Origin: Promicromonospora thailandica
GTDB taxonomy: Bacteria; Actinomycetota; Actinomycetes; Actinomycetales; Cellulomonadaceae
Reading direction: 5' to 3'
NCBI RefSeq assembly: GCF_024171955.1
Contig: NZ_JAMTCS010000015.1
Coordinates: forward strand, 144,334 to 208,333
DNA length: 64,000 nucleotides
The position numbers and the translations under genes are program-made. Shown here piece by piece: positions 8,019 through 16,002 of this stretch. How positions within the stretch are numbered: the stretch's first letter is position 1; every line of letters begins with the position of its first letter. The notes beneath the pieces are model-generated. The model was not told the origin of the DNA and did not search any database. It was given only the letters and a program-made list of their open reading frames with translations.

Positions 8019-8909
8019 TTACAGCGGGCGTCCGCCCGTCACCCCGATGCGGTCGCCGGTGATGTAGCTCGACTCCTGCGACGCGAAGAACACGTACGCC
8101 GGTGCCAGCTCCGCCGGCTGGCCGGGCCGGCCCAGCGGCGTGTCGCCGCCGAACTGCTCGACCTTCTCCTCCGGCATGGTCGCCGGGATCAGCGGCGTCC
8201 AGATCGGGCCCGGCGCCACGGCGTTGACGCGGATGCCCTCCGGCGCCAGCTGCTGCGCGAGGCCCTTGGTGAAGTTGAGGATCGCGGCCTTGGTCGTGGC
8301 GTAGTCGAGCAGCTGCGGGCTCGGCTCGAACGCCTGCACCGAGGTGGTGTTGATGACGGCGCCGCCCCGGGGCAGGTGGCCGAGCGCGGCCTTCGTGATC
8401 CAGAACAGCGCGTACACGTTGGTCCTCAGCACCCGGTCGAGCTGCTCCGTGCTGATCCCGCGCAGCCCGTCGTCCTGCGACATCTGGTAGGCGGCGTTGT
8501 TCACGAGGATGTCCAGGCCGCCGAGCCCGTCCACCGCGTCGGCGACGAGCCGGCGGCAGAACTCCTCGTCGCGGATGTCGCCCGGCAGCAGCACCGCGGT
8601 GCGGCCGGCCTTCTCGACCCAGTCCGCCGTCGTCCGGGCGTCCGGCTCCTCCTCCGGGAGGTAGGAGATCGCGACGTCCGCGCCCTCGCGCGCGAACGCG
8701 ATCGCGACGGCGCGCCCGATGCCGGAGTCACCGCCCGTGATCAGGGCCCGCTTCCCGTCGAGACGGCCCGAGCCGCGGTAGCTCTCCTCCCCGTGGTCCG
8801 GCTCCTGCGACATCTGACCGGTGCGCCCGGGCGGCTGCAGGTCGTCCGCCGGCTGCTCCGGGCGGGGGTGCTGGGTGGTGGGGTCCTGCGGGGTGGTCTG
8901 GTCCGACAT
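8019..8909 (-). CDS. SDR family oxidoreductase (YghA/GSP39-like)
   Basis: A 296-residue NAD(P)-dependent short-chain dehydrogenase with a roughly 45-residue Pro/Gln-rich N-terminal extension, seen in the general-stress-protein 39 type. The cofactor motif is TGGDSGIG, the structural motif NNAAYQ, and the active site NTTSVQAF with YATTK. The C-terminus ends SSYITGDRIGVTGGRPL, a typical SDR tail. GGGAGC precedes the ATG at 8909. Homologues are often stress-induced; the substrate is unknown. Confidence 0.92.
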   Translation of the reverse strand: MSDQTTPQDPTTQHPRPEQPADDLQPPGRTGQMSQEPDHGEESYRGSGRLDGKRALITGGDSGIGRAVAIAFAREGADVAISYLPEEEPDARTTADWVEKAGRTAVLLPGDIRDEEFCRRLVADAVDGLGGLDILVNNAAYQMSQDDGLRGISTEQLDRVLRTNVYALFWITKAALGHLPRGGAVINTTSVQAFEPSPQLLDYATTKAAILNFTKGLAQQLAPEGIRVNAVAPGPIWTPLIPATMPEEKVEQFGGDTPLGRPGQPAELAPAYVFFASQESSYITGDRIGVTGGRPL

Positions 8910-9018
8910 GTGCGCTCCCGGGTCGTCGATTCAGCGGCACGTCCAGCATGGGCAGGCCGCCGCCCACTCGCACCGGCTGACCGGCCTGTGGCGAGCGCCA
9001 CGTCGTCCAGGGGATGCA

Positions 9019-9048
9019 TTTAGCATAGCATTGCGTTGTCATGCTAAA
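9019..9048. promoter_or_regulatory. Inverted repeat upstream of ridA-like gene
   Basis: TTTAGCAT (9019-9026) and ATGCTAAA (9041-9048) are exact inverse complements. A second TAGCAT at 9026-9031 pairs with the same right arm at 9-base spacing. The repeat sits 26 bases before the RidA start. The TetR gene convergent with ridA is the nearest candidate binder. Confidence 0.5.
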
Positions 9049-9073
9049 CGGATCCACCGAAAGGAACACCCCG

Positions 9074-9481
9074 ATGTCCGTCACACTGGTCCACCCCGAG
9101 CAGGTCCACCGCGTCGACGTCCACCACCAGGTGGCCGACACCCAGGGCTCCCGCACCGTCTACCTGGCCGGTCAGGTCTCCTGGGACACCGAGGGCAACC
9201 TCGTCGGCGCGGGCGACCTCGCCGCCCAGGCCGAGAAGGCCTACCTGAACATCGCCGCCGCGCTCGACGCGGTCGGCGCCACGATGGCCGACCTCGCCAA
9301 GGTCACGGTCTACGTCGTCGACCTCGACGCCGAGAAGGCCGAGCAGTTCGTCGTCGGCCGGGAGCGGGCGGCGGCAAAGCTGGGCGTCGAGCTCCAGCAG
9401 CCCAGCACGTGGATCGGCGTCACGGCGCTCGCCGCGCCGGGCTACCTCGTGGAGGTCGATGCCGTGGCGGTGCTGCCCTGA
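9074..9481 (+). CDS. RidA/YjgF family protein
   Basis: A 135-residue trimeric enamine/imine deaminase-fold protein. The family fold shows in VYLAGQVSWDTEGNLVGAGD, in AQAEKAYLNIAAALDAVGAT and in LVEVDAVAVLP at the end. In canonical RidA an Arg in the C-terminal half binds the substrate carboxylate; here that region reads QPSTWIGVTALAAPGYLVEV without a clear RxxV/AxLP arginine, so true RidA deaminase activity is doubtful and a Rid-like subgroup is more likely. AAAGGAAC precedes the ATG at 9074. An inverted repeat lies just upstream. Confidence 0.85.
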   Translation: MSVTLVHPEQVHRVDVHHQVADTQGSRTVYLAGQVSWDTEGNLVGAGDLAAQAEKAYLNIAAALDAVGATMADLAKVTVYVVDLDAEKAEQFVVGRERAAAKLGVELQQPSTWIGVTALAAPGYLVEVDAVAVLP

Positions 9482-10095
9482 GGCGGGCGCAGCGCCACCC
9501 AGCCGGCCTCGACCGAGCGCCGGCACACCGCGGGGTCGTCGCCGGCGGCGACGATCACCGCGGTGAGCAGGGGGATGCCCGAGGCGAGCGTGCGCCGCGA
9601 GGCCACCCGGCTCACCACCAGCGAGACGATGCCGTGGCAGACCGTCCAGACCTCGCGCGCGAGGCGGTCCGGGTCCACGTCCTGCGCGACCCGGCCCCGG
9701 TCCCGGCACCGCCCCGCGGCCCGCACCATGTAGTCCAGGGTCGCCTCGGCGGCGTCGACGTCCTCGAGGTCGACCGTGCCGTCGAACATGACGCGGTAGA
9801 GGTCGGGATGCTCGAGCGCGTTGACCGCGTAGGCGGCGGCCACGGCCACGAGCTCCTCGACGGGGTCGTCCGGGACGTCGAGGGCCGCCAGCCGCGCGGC
9901 GAGCCGGGTGAAGCCCTCCTGGCGCAGCGCGCGCCACACGCCGTCCATGCCGCCGAAATAGGTGTAGACCGCCATGGTCGACACCCCGGTGCCCTCGACG
10001 AGCGACCGCAGCGTGATGGGCTCGCGCTCGCGGAGCATGCGTGCCGCCCGTTCCAGCAGCTGCGTGCGCACCGCAGGATCCTTCTGCCTCGCCAT
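9442..10095 (-). CDS. TetR family regulator
   Basis: A 217-residue regulator: the helix-turn-helix is ITLRSLVEGTGVSTMAVYTYF, followed by GGMDGVWRAL, and the C-terminal domain resembles the WHG subfamily. Its last 13 codons overlap the 3' end of the RidA-like gene on the opposite strand by 40 bp, so the two messages would be antisense at their tails. TATAGA lies about 9 bases before the ATG at 10095, and no ribosome site is visible, so a leaderless transcript is likely. A start three codons upstream is possible. Confidence 0.85.
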   Translation of the reverse strand: MARQKDPAVRTQLLERAARMLREREPITLRSLVEGTGVSTMAVYTYFGGMDGVWRALRQEGFTRLAARLAALDVPDDPVEELVAVAAAYAVNALEHPDLYRVMFDGTVDLEDVDAAEATLDYMVRAAGRCRDRGRVAQDVDPDRLAREVWTVCHGIVSLVVSRVASRRTLASGIPLLTAVIVAAGDDPAVCRRSVEAGWVALRPPQGSTATASTSTR

Positions 10096-10237
10096 GGCCC
10101 GCATTCTATAGCGTCGCCATGAAAACCCGCGCACCGCTGCGGTTGACCGTGTCCTTGGCACACGGGGTGGAGTGAGGGCCTCGGAACCGGGAGACCCACG
10201 ACCGAGCCACCCACGACCCCACGACGAGGAGCACGAC

Positions 10238-11767
10238 ATGGACGGACGCACGAGAGCCAGGATCGGACTGGCCCTGACCACGGCGGTCGGCGTCGCCGCG
10301 GCCCTGCTCGCCACGCCGGCGGCCGGGGACGACGCCGGGCCCACGCCAGACCCCACCGGTGTCGCCTGGGCGCCGTGCCCGCCCGACCTGCTGGTCACGA
10401 CACCGCTGGAGTGCGGCACGGTCACGGTGCCGCTGGACTACGACGAGCCCGCCGGCGCCCAGATCGAGATCTGGGTCTCCCGCCTGGCCGCCGCCGACCC
10501 CGAGGAACGGCAGGGCGTGCTGCTGACCAACCCTGGCGGCCCGGGTCACTCCGGCCTGAGCCAGCCCGCCGACCTCGCCACGCGTGGCATCGCCACCAGC
10601 GTCCTGGACGCCTACGACGTGATCGGCATGGACCCCCGCGGCGTGGGCCGCTCCGCGCCCGTGAGCTGCGGCTTCACGTCCGACCAGGAGTACTGGGGCA
10701 ACGTGCCGCCCTTCGCGCCGGACGCGGCGGCCGTCGCGCGGCACGCCGAGGTCTCGAAGGGGGTCGCCGCCCAGTGCGCCGACCAGGACGACGAAGGCCA
10801 CCTGGCGCACATCAGCACGGCGAACGCCGCGCGTGACATGGACCGGATCCGCGTGGCGCTCGGCGAGGAGAAGATCAGCTACTTCGGCGCGTCCTACGGC
10901 ACCGCCCTCGGGGCCGCGTACGCCACCCTGTTCCCCGAGCGCACCGACCGCGTCGTCCTGGACAGCAACCTGGGCGGCCCCGCGCTGGACCGTGACGCGC
11001 AGCGCCGCTTCGCCCCGGGCCTGGAGGACCGGTTCGGCGACTTCGCACGCTGGGCCGCGCAACGGCACCCGACCTACGGGCTGGGCCGCACACCCCGCGA
11101 GGTCCGCGCCAACTTCGTCGCGCTCGCCGAGCGGCTCGACCGCAGCCCGGTCGCCGGGATCGACGGCGCCACCTTCCGGTTCTTCATGTTCTCCGCGACC
11201 TACGCGGACAGCTCCTTCACCATGATCGCGCCGCTGTGGCAGTCCCTGGCCGACGGCGACGCACGGGCCGCCGCCCGCAACGCCGCCACCCTGGAGACGG
11301 CCCGGCCGGAGCAGGCCCGCGCGGGCAGCCCCGTGCCCCACGACAACACCCTGTCGGCCTACCTCGCCTACGTGTGCAACGACACCGACTGGCCGGAGGA
11401 CGTCGCGACCTACCAGCGCGACGTGGCCGCGGACCGCGCGCGGTACCCCCTGTACGGCGGAGCGGCCGCGAACATCAACCCGTGCGCCTTCTGGGCCGAC
11501 CCCGCCGAGGCTCCCCTGGTGATCGACGACGAGGGCCCGCGCAACGTGCTCGTCCTGCAGAACCTGCGGGACCCGGGCACCCCGCACCGGGGCGGCGAGC
11601 TCGCCCGGGCGGCCTTCGGCGACCGCGCGCGGCTGGTCAGCGTGGACGCCGGCGGGCACGGCGTCTACGTCTACGGGGGTAACGCGTGCGCCCAGAACAC
11701 GGCCACGACGTTCCTCCTGACCGGCGCGCTCCCCCGTACCGACGTCCGGTGCCGCGCCGACGCTTGA
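10238..11767 (+). CDS. Secreted alpha/beta hydrolase, S33 tripeptidyl aminopeptidase-like
   Basis: A 509-residue exported serine hydrolase. The N-terminus RTRARIGLALTTAVGVAAALLATPAAG is a signal peptide. The oxyanion region is LLTNPGGPGHSG, the nucleophile is Ser219 in GASYGT, and the C-terminal TAP-like part carries NLRDPGTPH (acid) and GGHGVYVYG (base). GAGGAG precedes the ATG at 10238. Relatives cleave tripeptides or dipeptides from the N-termini of extracellular peptides; others are esterases. A paralogue anchored as a lipoprotein lies at 59706. Confidence 0.9.
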   Translation: MDGRTRARIGLALTTAVGVAAALLATPAAGDDAGPTPDPTGVAWAPCPPDLLVTTPLECGTVTVPLDYDEPAGAQIEIWVSRLAAADPEERQGVLLTNPGGPGHSGLSQPADLATRGIATSVLDAYDVIGMDPRGVGRSAPVSCGFTSDQEYWGNVPPFAPDAAAVARHAEVSKGVAAQCADQDDEGHLAHISTANAARDMDRIRVALGEEKISYFGASYGTALGAAYATLFPERTDRVVLDSNLGGPALDRDAQRRFAPGLEDRFGDFARWAAQRHPTYGLGRTPREVRANFVALAERLDRSPVAGIDGATFRFFMFSATYADSSFTMIAPLWQSLADGDARAAARNAATLETARPEQARAGSPVPHDNTLSAYLAYVCNDTDWPEDVATYQRDVAADRARYPLYGGAAANINPCAFWADPAEAPLVIDDEGPRNVLVLQNLRDPGTPHRGGELARAAFGDRARLVSVDAGGHGVYVYGGNACAQNTATTFLLTGALPRTDVRCRADA

Positions 11768-11768
11768 G

Positions 11769-11785
11769 CCTGCCCCGGGGGCAGG
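11769..11785. terminator. Short perfect hairpin after the S33 gene
   Basis: CCTGCCCC-G-GGGGCAGG begins two bases after the stop codon. It is a GC-rich stem with no loop to speak of and no U-tract, so its terminator strength is uncertain. Confidence 0.35.
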
Positions 11786-11832
11786 GTGTCTGCTGCTGAG
11801 AGCACCATCGAACTGCCCTGAGAGGACATGTC

Positions 11833-12828
11833 ATGCACGCACCGGGTTCTGACGACGCGGCCGAGACCACCTGGCACCCGACCCAGCCACCGACCCAGAC
11901 GCCGGCACAGCAGGCGGCGGCGCAGCCGGAGCACGTCCGGCCGCGTCGTGGGCCGGGGGTGTCCGTCGACGACACCCGGCCCTTCGGCGCGCACCTGCGG
12001 ATGAGCTGGTGGAAGCCGCTCGTCGTCATCCTGGTGCCGCCGCTGGTGATGGTCGTGCTGCAGTTCCTGCTGTACCAGCTCGTCGCCGTCCTCGAGGGGA
12101 GCGACGACCCGCTGGCGCCGACGTTCACGCCCCTGAAGCTCCTGGCCGTGAACGTGAGCATCGGGACGTCGGGCCTGGTGGCCGTGCTGCTCGTGGTCTG
12201 GCTCGCGCGGGCGCCCTGGCGCAGCCTGATGAGCAACCCGCGCGCGCTGGACCGGCGGCGGCTCGGCGGCTACCTGCTCGGCGCCGCCGTGCTGGTGGCC
12301 GCCGGCATCGGCGTCGTCGCGCTGGTCGCGCCCGAGGCGCCCGGCTGGACCTCGTTCGGGGTCACCGGCACGACGGTGGTCTTCCTGCTGATCGTGCTGG
12401 TCAGCACCCCCGTCCAGTCCGCGGGCGAGGAGCTCATGTTCCGCGCCACCGCGCTGCCCGCCGCCGCCTCGTGGGTCCGGGGCAGCACCCGGGCCGCGCT
12501 GGTGGTGGGGCTCGTGGTCTCGAGCCTCGCCTTCGCCGCAGTCCACGGTTCCACCGACCCGTGGCTGTTCGGCTACTACACCTTCATCGCGGTCTCCACC
12601 GGCCTGATGGCGGTCGTCAGCGGCGGCATCGAGGCCCCGGTCGCGTTCCACGTGGCCAACAACGTGCTGTTCTCCGTCGTCAACACCGTCATGACGGGCG
12701 GCGACGGCTTCACCATCGACCGGGCCAACGACACCGGCGACGCGTCCCTGCTGATCCTCGCCGCGGTCAACGTCGCGATGATCGTCCTCGTGTGGCTCCG
12801 CGAGCGGCGCGTCCGCGCCGTTCGCTAG
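11833..12828 (+). CDS. CPBP family intramembrane metalloprotease
   Basis: A 331-residue membrane protein with a Pro/Gln-rich cytoplasmic N-terminus and eight or so hydrophobic segments. Active-site motifs are GEELMFR (Glu199, Glu200, Arg204), AAVHGSTDPW (His238) and FHVANN (His273, Asn276). The order and spacing match the protein at 2660, of which this is a paralogue. GAGAGGACA lies before the ATG. The following MerR gene starts 36 bases downstream on the same strand and may be co-transcribed. The substrate is unknown. Confidence 0.88.
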   Translation: MHAPGSDDAAETTWHPTQPPTQTPAQQAAAQPEHVRPRRGPGVSVDDTRPFGAHLRMSWWKPLVVILVPPLVMVVLQFLLYQLVAVLEGSDDPLAPTFTPLKLLAVNVSIGTSGLVAVLLVVWLARAPWRSLMSNPRALDRRRLGGYLLGAAVLVAAGIGVVALVAPEAPGWTSFGVTGTTVVFLLIVLVSTPVQSAGEELMFRATALPAAASWVRGSTRAALVVGLVVSSLAFAAVHGSTDPWLFGYYTFIAVSTGLMAVVSGGIEAPVAFHVANNVLFSVVNTVMTGGDGFTIDRANDTGDASLLILAAVNVAMIVLVWLRERRVRAVR

Positions 12829-12864
12829 CGTGGACGCGCGGCACCGTACGAGACGAGGAACCCG

Positions 12865-13638
12865 ATGTCCTGGAGCACCCGCGAGATCGCCGAGCTCGCC
12901 GGCACCACGGTGAAGTCCGTGCGCTACTACCACGCGATCGGCCTGCTGGAGGAGCCCGACCGGTCGCTCAACGGGTACAAGCACTACGAGGTCGAGCACC
13001 TGACGCGGCTGCTGCAGATCCGGCGGCTCGTCGGGCTCGGCGTACCGCTCGCGCAGATCGCGCGGCTCGGTGACCAGGACGGCGACGGCGTGGCCGCGAT
13101 CTTCCGGAGGGTCGACGCCGAGCTGGAGGCGACCGTCGAGCGCCTGCAGGACATCCGGCGCGAGCTGGCCGTGCTGTCCCGGCCGGGCGCGCCGACTGAC
13201 GTCCCGGCGGGCTTCAGCGCCGTCGCCGACGCGCTGCGCGGCAACGACCGCAAGCTCCTGACCATCTACGCCCAGCTCTTCTCGGACGAGTCGATGGAGG
13301 CTGTGCGCGAGCTCCTGGAGTCCGACCCGAACCCCGAGCTCGACGAGGCGTTCCGGGACCTGCCCGAGGACGCCGACGAGGCGACCCGGGCGGCGCTCGC
13401 CGAGCGCCTGTCCCGCGTCGTGTCCCTGCCGGGGACGGGCCAGGGCGTCGAGCTGGTGCCCAAGGCGGGCAGCCCGCGCCAGACCGCGGCGGCCCGGAGC
13501 ACGGTCGCGCACGCGCTCGAGGCGCTCTACAACCCGGCGCAGCTCGACGTGCTGCGCCGGGCCCGCCAGGTGGCCGCCGCACGCGCCGGGGCCGACGGGC
13601 CCGGCGCCGGGCCGGACCCGGAGCCGCCGGGTCAGTAG
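12865..13638 (+). CDS. MerR family transcriptional regulator
   Basis: A 257-residue regulator. The N-terminal winged helix reads REIAELAGTTVKSVRYYHAIGLL, then Y-rich KHYEVEHLTRLLQI, and a coiled-coil dimer helix at about residues 78-110. The C-terminal domain (about 115-240) has no cysteines for metal binding and no TipA-like motif I recognise, so the effector is probably an organic molecule. GAGGAACCCG precedes the ATG. It follows the CPBP gene closely. Confidence 0.88.
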   Translation: MSWSTREIAELAGTTVKSVRYYHAIGLLEEPDRSLNGYKHYEVEHLTRLLQIRRLVGLGVPLAQIARLGDQDGDGVAAIFRRVDAELEATVERLQDIRRELAVLSRPGAPTDVPAGFSAVADALRGNDRKLLTIYAQLFSDESMEAVRELLESDPNPELDEAFRDLPEDADEATRAALAERLSRVVSLPGTGQGVELVPKAGSPRQTAAARSTVAHALEALYNPAQLDVLRRARQVAAARAGADGPGAGPDPEPPGQ

Positions 13639-14060
13639 GCGTACCGGCGCACGCGCTCCGGGCGGACGACGACGCGCAGCAGCTCGCCGGACAGGATCTC
13701 GGCGAGGTCGGCGGCCCGTGCGGGGTCGCTCAGGTCCCAGTACCGTGCCGCCAGGCGGGACGCGAGGTCGTGCGCGCCGTCGTCCTCCACCGTGACCGGG
13801 CCGGACACGGAGACCCAGCGTTCCCGCTCCCCCACCGGCGCCGCGACCACGAGCGAGGCCCGCGGGTCGCGCTCGAGGCGCCGCACCTTGAGGGAGCCCG
13901 CCTCCGTGAAGAGCTGGACGGTGCCCTCGGGGGTGACCTCGAACCAGACGGGCCGGGGCTCGGGCGGCTGCGTCGCGCCGGCCACGGTGAGGAACCCGTA
14001 CAGCGGCCGGGCCAGGAGCTCGAGGTCGTCAGGTGTCAGCAGGCCGGTGTCGGTGCTCAT
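13632..14060 (-). CDS. Pyridoxamine 5'-phosphate oxidase-family protein
   Basis: A 142-residue split-barrel flavin-binding-fold protein. The pattern PLYGFLTVAG, RPVWFEVTPEGTVQLFTEAG, KVRRLERDPRASLVVAAP and RWVSVSGPVTVEDD is typical of the F420- or FMN-dependent PNPOx-like group in Actinobacteria. The start at 14060 begins MSTDTGLLTP; upstream codons are not conserved-looking. Its stop overlaps the MerR stop by 7 bases in convergent orientation. It is divergent from the MarR gene at 14150, which may regulate it. Confidence 0.82.
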   Translation of the reverse strand: MSTDTGLLTPDDLELLARPLYGFLTVAGATQPPEPRPVWFEVTPEGTVQLFTEAGSLKVRRLERDPRASLVVAAPVGERERWVSVSGPVTVEDDGAHDLASRLAARYWDLSDPARAADLAEILSGELLRVVVRPERVRRYAY

Positions 14061-14149
14061 GCGTCGATTCAACGGCACGCCGAGGGCGGGTTCAACCGTG
14101 GGGTGAACCTGCGCCGCTGCCGCGGCTCGCGCCCGCATAGGATCCAGAG

Positions 14150-14629
14150 GTGACCGAGCACCCCGCGCCGAGGGCCGCGCCCCCGGGGCGGCACGAGGAG
14201 ACCGCCCTGGTCCTGCGCGACCTCGCCTGGACGGTGCACCGCCGCGGCCTGTACCCGCCCGGCCGCCCGGGGCTGCCGGTCACCGAGCTCGCGGTGCTCA
14301 CGCTGGTCCGCGAGCACCCCGGGCTGTCGGTCGGCGAGGTCACGCGCCGGCTCGGGCTGCAGCAGCCGAACACCAGCGCGGCCGTGCGCACCCTCGTCGA
14401 GCGCGGCCTGGTACGCCGCGAGGCCGGCACGGTCGACCGCCGCGTGACGCTGCTGCACCCGACCGACGCCGCGCAGGCCGAGCACGAGGCGCTCGCCGAG
14501 GTCTGGGCCGGTCCGGTGCGCGACGCGCTGCGGGCCCTCGACCCGGAGCAGGCCGCCGCGATCGCCGCGGCGGCCGACGCCCTGCGCGCCCTGGAGCAGC
14601 ACATCCGGACCGACACGGGCCCGGCCTGA
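14150..14629 (+). CDS. MarR family regulator (GTG start)
   Basis: A 159-residue winged-helix protein: TELAVLTLVREHPGLSVGEV, recognition helix QQPNTSAAVRTLVERGLV, and wing REAGTVDRRVTLLHPTD. The GTG at 14150 has TAGGAT about 8 bases upstream and no ribosome site, which suggests a leaderless message. It faces the oxidase-fold gene at 13632. It is followed by the first copy of a long palindromic element. Confidence 0.85.
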   Translation: MTEHPAPRAAPPGRHEETALVLRDLAWTVHRRGLYPPGRPGLPVTELAVLTLVREHPGLSVGEVTRRLGLQQPNTSAAVRTLVERGLVRREAGTVDRRVTLLHPTDAAQAEHEALAEVWAGPVRDALRALDPEQAAAIAAAADALRALEQHIRTDTGPA

Positions 14630-14661
14630 CCCACGAGTCGGCGCCGCGGCGCCGCGGTGCC

Positions 14662-14748
14662 CCGCCGATCCTCTTCGAGACCGAGGTTGCTTCGCTCTGA
14701 GGCGCTCCACAGCGAAGCAACCTCGGTCTCGAAGGTGAACTTCGGCGG
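14662..14748. repeat. Palindromic element, copy 1
   Basis: Two exact 24-base arms (14673-14696, beginning CTTCGAGACCGAGG, and 14711-14734) enclose a 14-base loop CTGAGGCGCTCCAC. An outer stem CCGCCG (14662-14667) / CGGCGG (14743-14748) closes the structure. A copy with identical 24-base arms lies at 20809-20894. It sits 32 bases after the MarR stop, before the arabinoside cassette, so it may terminate transcription, but there is no U-tract. Confidence 0.85.
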
Positions 14749-14775
14749 CCGACGGCCCGTCGCTCACCTGCGTCG

Positions 14776-14868
14776 TTGACAGCGCCCCTGCTGGCGCCTA
14801 CTTTATCGATCCAACAACTTTATCGATAAAGTTGTCACGGACAGGGAACTCGAGGAAGAGCAGCTGTG
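14776..14868 (+). promoter_or_regulatory. Promoter, 22-bp LacI-type operator and ribosome site reading into lacI antisense
   Basis: TTGACA (14776-14781), a 17-base spacer and TACTTT (14799-14804) form a near-consensus promoter. A perfect 22-bp palindrome at 14814-14835 (core AACTTTATCGATAAAGTT) covers the expected transcription start, and a partial copy ACTTTATCGAT overlaps the -10. GAGGAAG (14852-14858) then precedes a GTG at 14866. The only DNA downstream for over 1 kb is the antisense strand of lacI, so what this start region serves is unclear. The CG-centred palindrome is typical of LacI-family operators. Confidence 0.75.
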
Positions 14869-14877
14869 AACGACCGA

Positions 14878-15924
14878 CTAGCGGCCGGACGCGTGTGCGA
14901 GCGTGGACTCGCGCACCACGACCCGCGCCGACATGACCGACTCCACCGCGTCAGCGACCGGGCCACCGGCGTCACGCTCCTCGACGCGCCGCAGCAGCAG
15001 GTCCATGATGCGCTCGGCCATCGTGTCGTTGTCGGGGTCGACGGTGGTCAGGCGCGGCACCAGGTACTCGCTCTCCGCGTCGTTGTCGAAGCCGACCACC
15101 TGCACGTCGTCCGGCACGCGCAGGCCGATGTCGGCGAGCGCCCGCAGCGCGCCCATCGCCGCGGCGTCGGTCAGGGCGAACGCGCCGTCGAACGCGACGC
15201 CCGCGCCGTGCAGGCGCATCACCGCCTCGTAGCCGTCCTTCGTGGTGAAGCTCGCGGCGTCCACGACGAGGCGCTCGTCGACCGGCACGCCGGCCACCGC
15301 GTGCGCGTTCCGATAGCCGCGGGTGCGCAGCGTGGCCATGGAGTCGACGCCGCCGTCGGGGCGTCCGCCGATGAGCGCGATGCGCCGGGCGCCACGCTCC
15401 AGCAGGTGGGTCGTGGCGAGCGCCGCGCCGCCCACGTTGTCCATCATCACGTGGTCGAACTCGCCGGCCAGCCGCCGCTCCCCCAGCAGCACGGCGGGCA
15501 CCTCCAGCCCGGCACGGTGCAGGTCCTGGGTACCGATCTGCACGGGGCTGAACACCAGCCCGGCGTAGGGCCGCACCCGCTGCGGCGTGACGGCGGCGAG
15601 CTCCCCCTCCCGGCTCGCGCCGGTGCGCTCGATGATCACGTGGTAGCCGTGCGTGCGGGCGAGCGTGTCGAGCCGGGCGGCGAGGTGCGCGTAGTACGGC
15701 CCGTCCAGGTGCGGCACCAGCAGGCCGATCGCCTCGCTGCGCCCGGCCCGCAGCTGCCGTGCCGTCGGGTTCACGCGGTAGCCCAGCCGGGCCACCGCCT
15801 CGAGCACACGGGCCCGCGTGTCCTCGCTCGCCCCCGGCCGTCCGTTGATGACGTTCGACACGGTCATCTTCGAGACGCCGGCCTCGAGGGCCACGTCGCT
15901 CATCTTCACCACGCCCAACATCAT
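14878..15924 (-). CDS. LacI family transcriptional regulator
   Basis: A 348-residue sugar-responsive repressor. The LacI headpiece is MSDVALEAGVSKMTVSNVING with hinge residues TARQLRAGRSEAIG. The periplasmic-binding-protein-like core includes GLVFSPVQIG, VMMDNVGGAALATTHLLERG and VQVVGFDNDAESEYLVPRLT. The start is uncertain: ATG at 15924 or 15921 gives MMLGVVKMSDV, and ATG at 15903 begins MSDV. It is divergent from the arabinoside importer, with only 78 GC-rich bases between and no operator there. The best operator lies beyond its 3' end at 14814. Confidence 0.93.
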   Translation of the reverse strand: MMLGVVKMSDVALEAGVSKMTVSNVINGRPGASEDTRARVLEAVARLGYRVNPTARQLRAGRSEAIGLLVPHLDGPYYAHLAARLDTLARTHGYHVIIERTGASREGELAAVTPQRVRPYAGLVFSPVQIGTQDLHRAGLEVPAVLLGERRLAGEFDHVMMDNVGGAALATTHLLERGARRIALIGGRPDGGVDSMATLRTRGYRNAHAVAGVPVDERLVVDAASFTTKDGYEAVMRLHGAGVAFDGAFALTDAAAMGALRALADIGLRVPDDVQVVGFDNDAESEYLVPRLTTVDPDNDTMAERIMDLLLRRVEERDAGGPVADAVESVMSARVVVRESTLAHASGR

Positions 15925-16002
15925 GACACCCCGCGCGCGGCCGCCCCGTCGGCCGGGCCCGTGGCCAACCCCTGGCTCTGATCGAGGAGGATCCGGACCG
16001 CC

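Noticed and set aside
14866..15981. A 371-codon frame starting at the GTG behind the promoter at 14776
   Set aside because: The start signals are real, but the protein is antisense to lacI with the usual Arg/His/Gly-rich composition. I keep the promoter as a finding and reject the protein.
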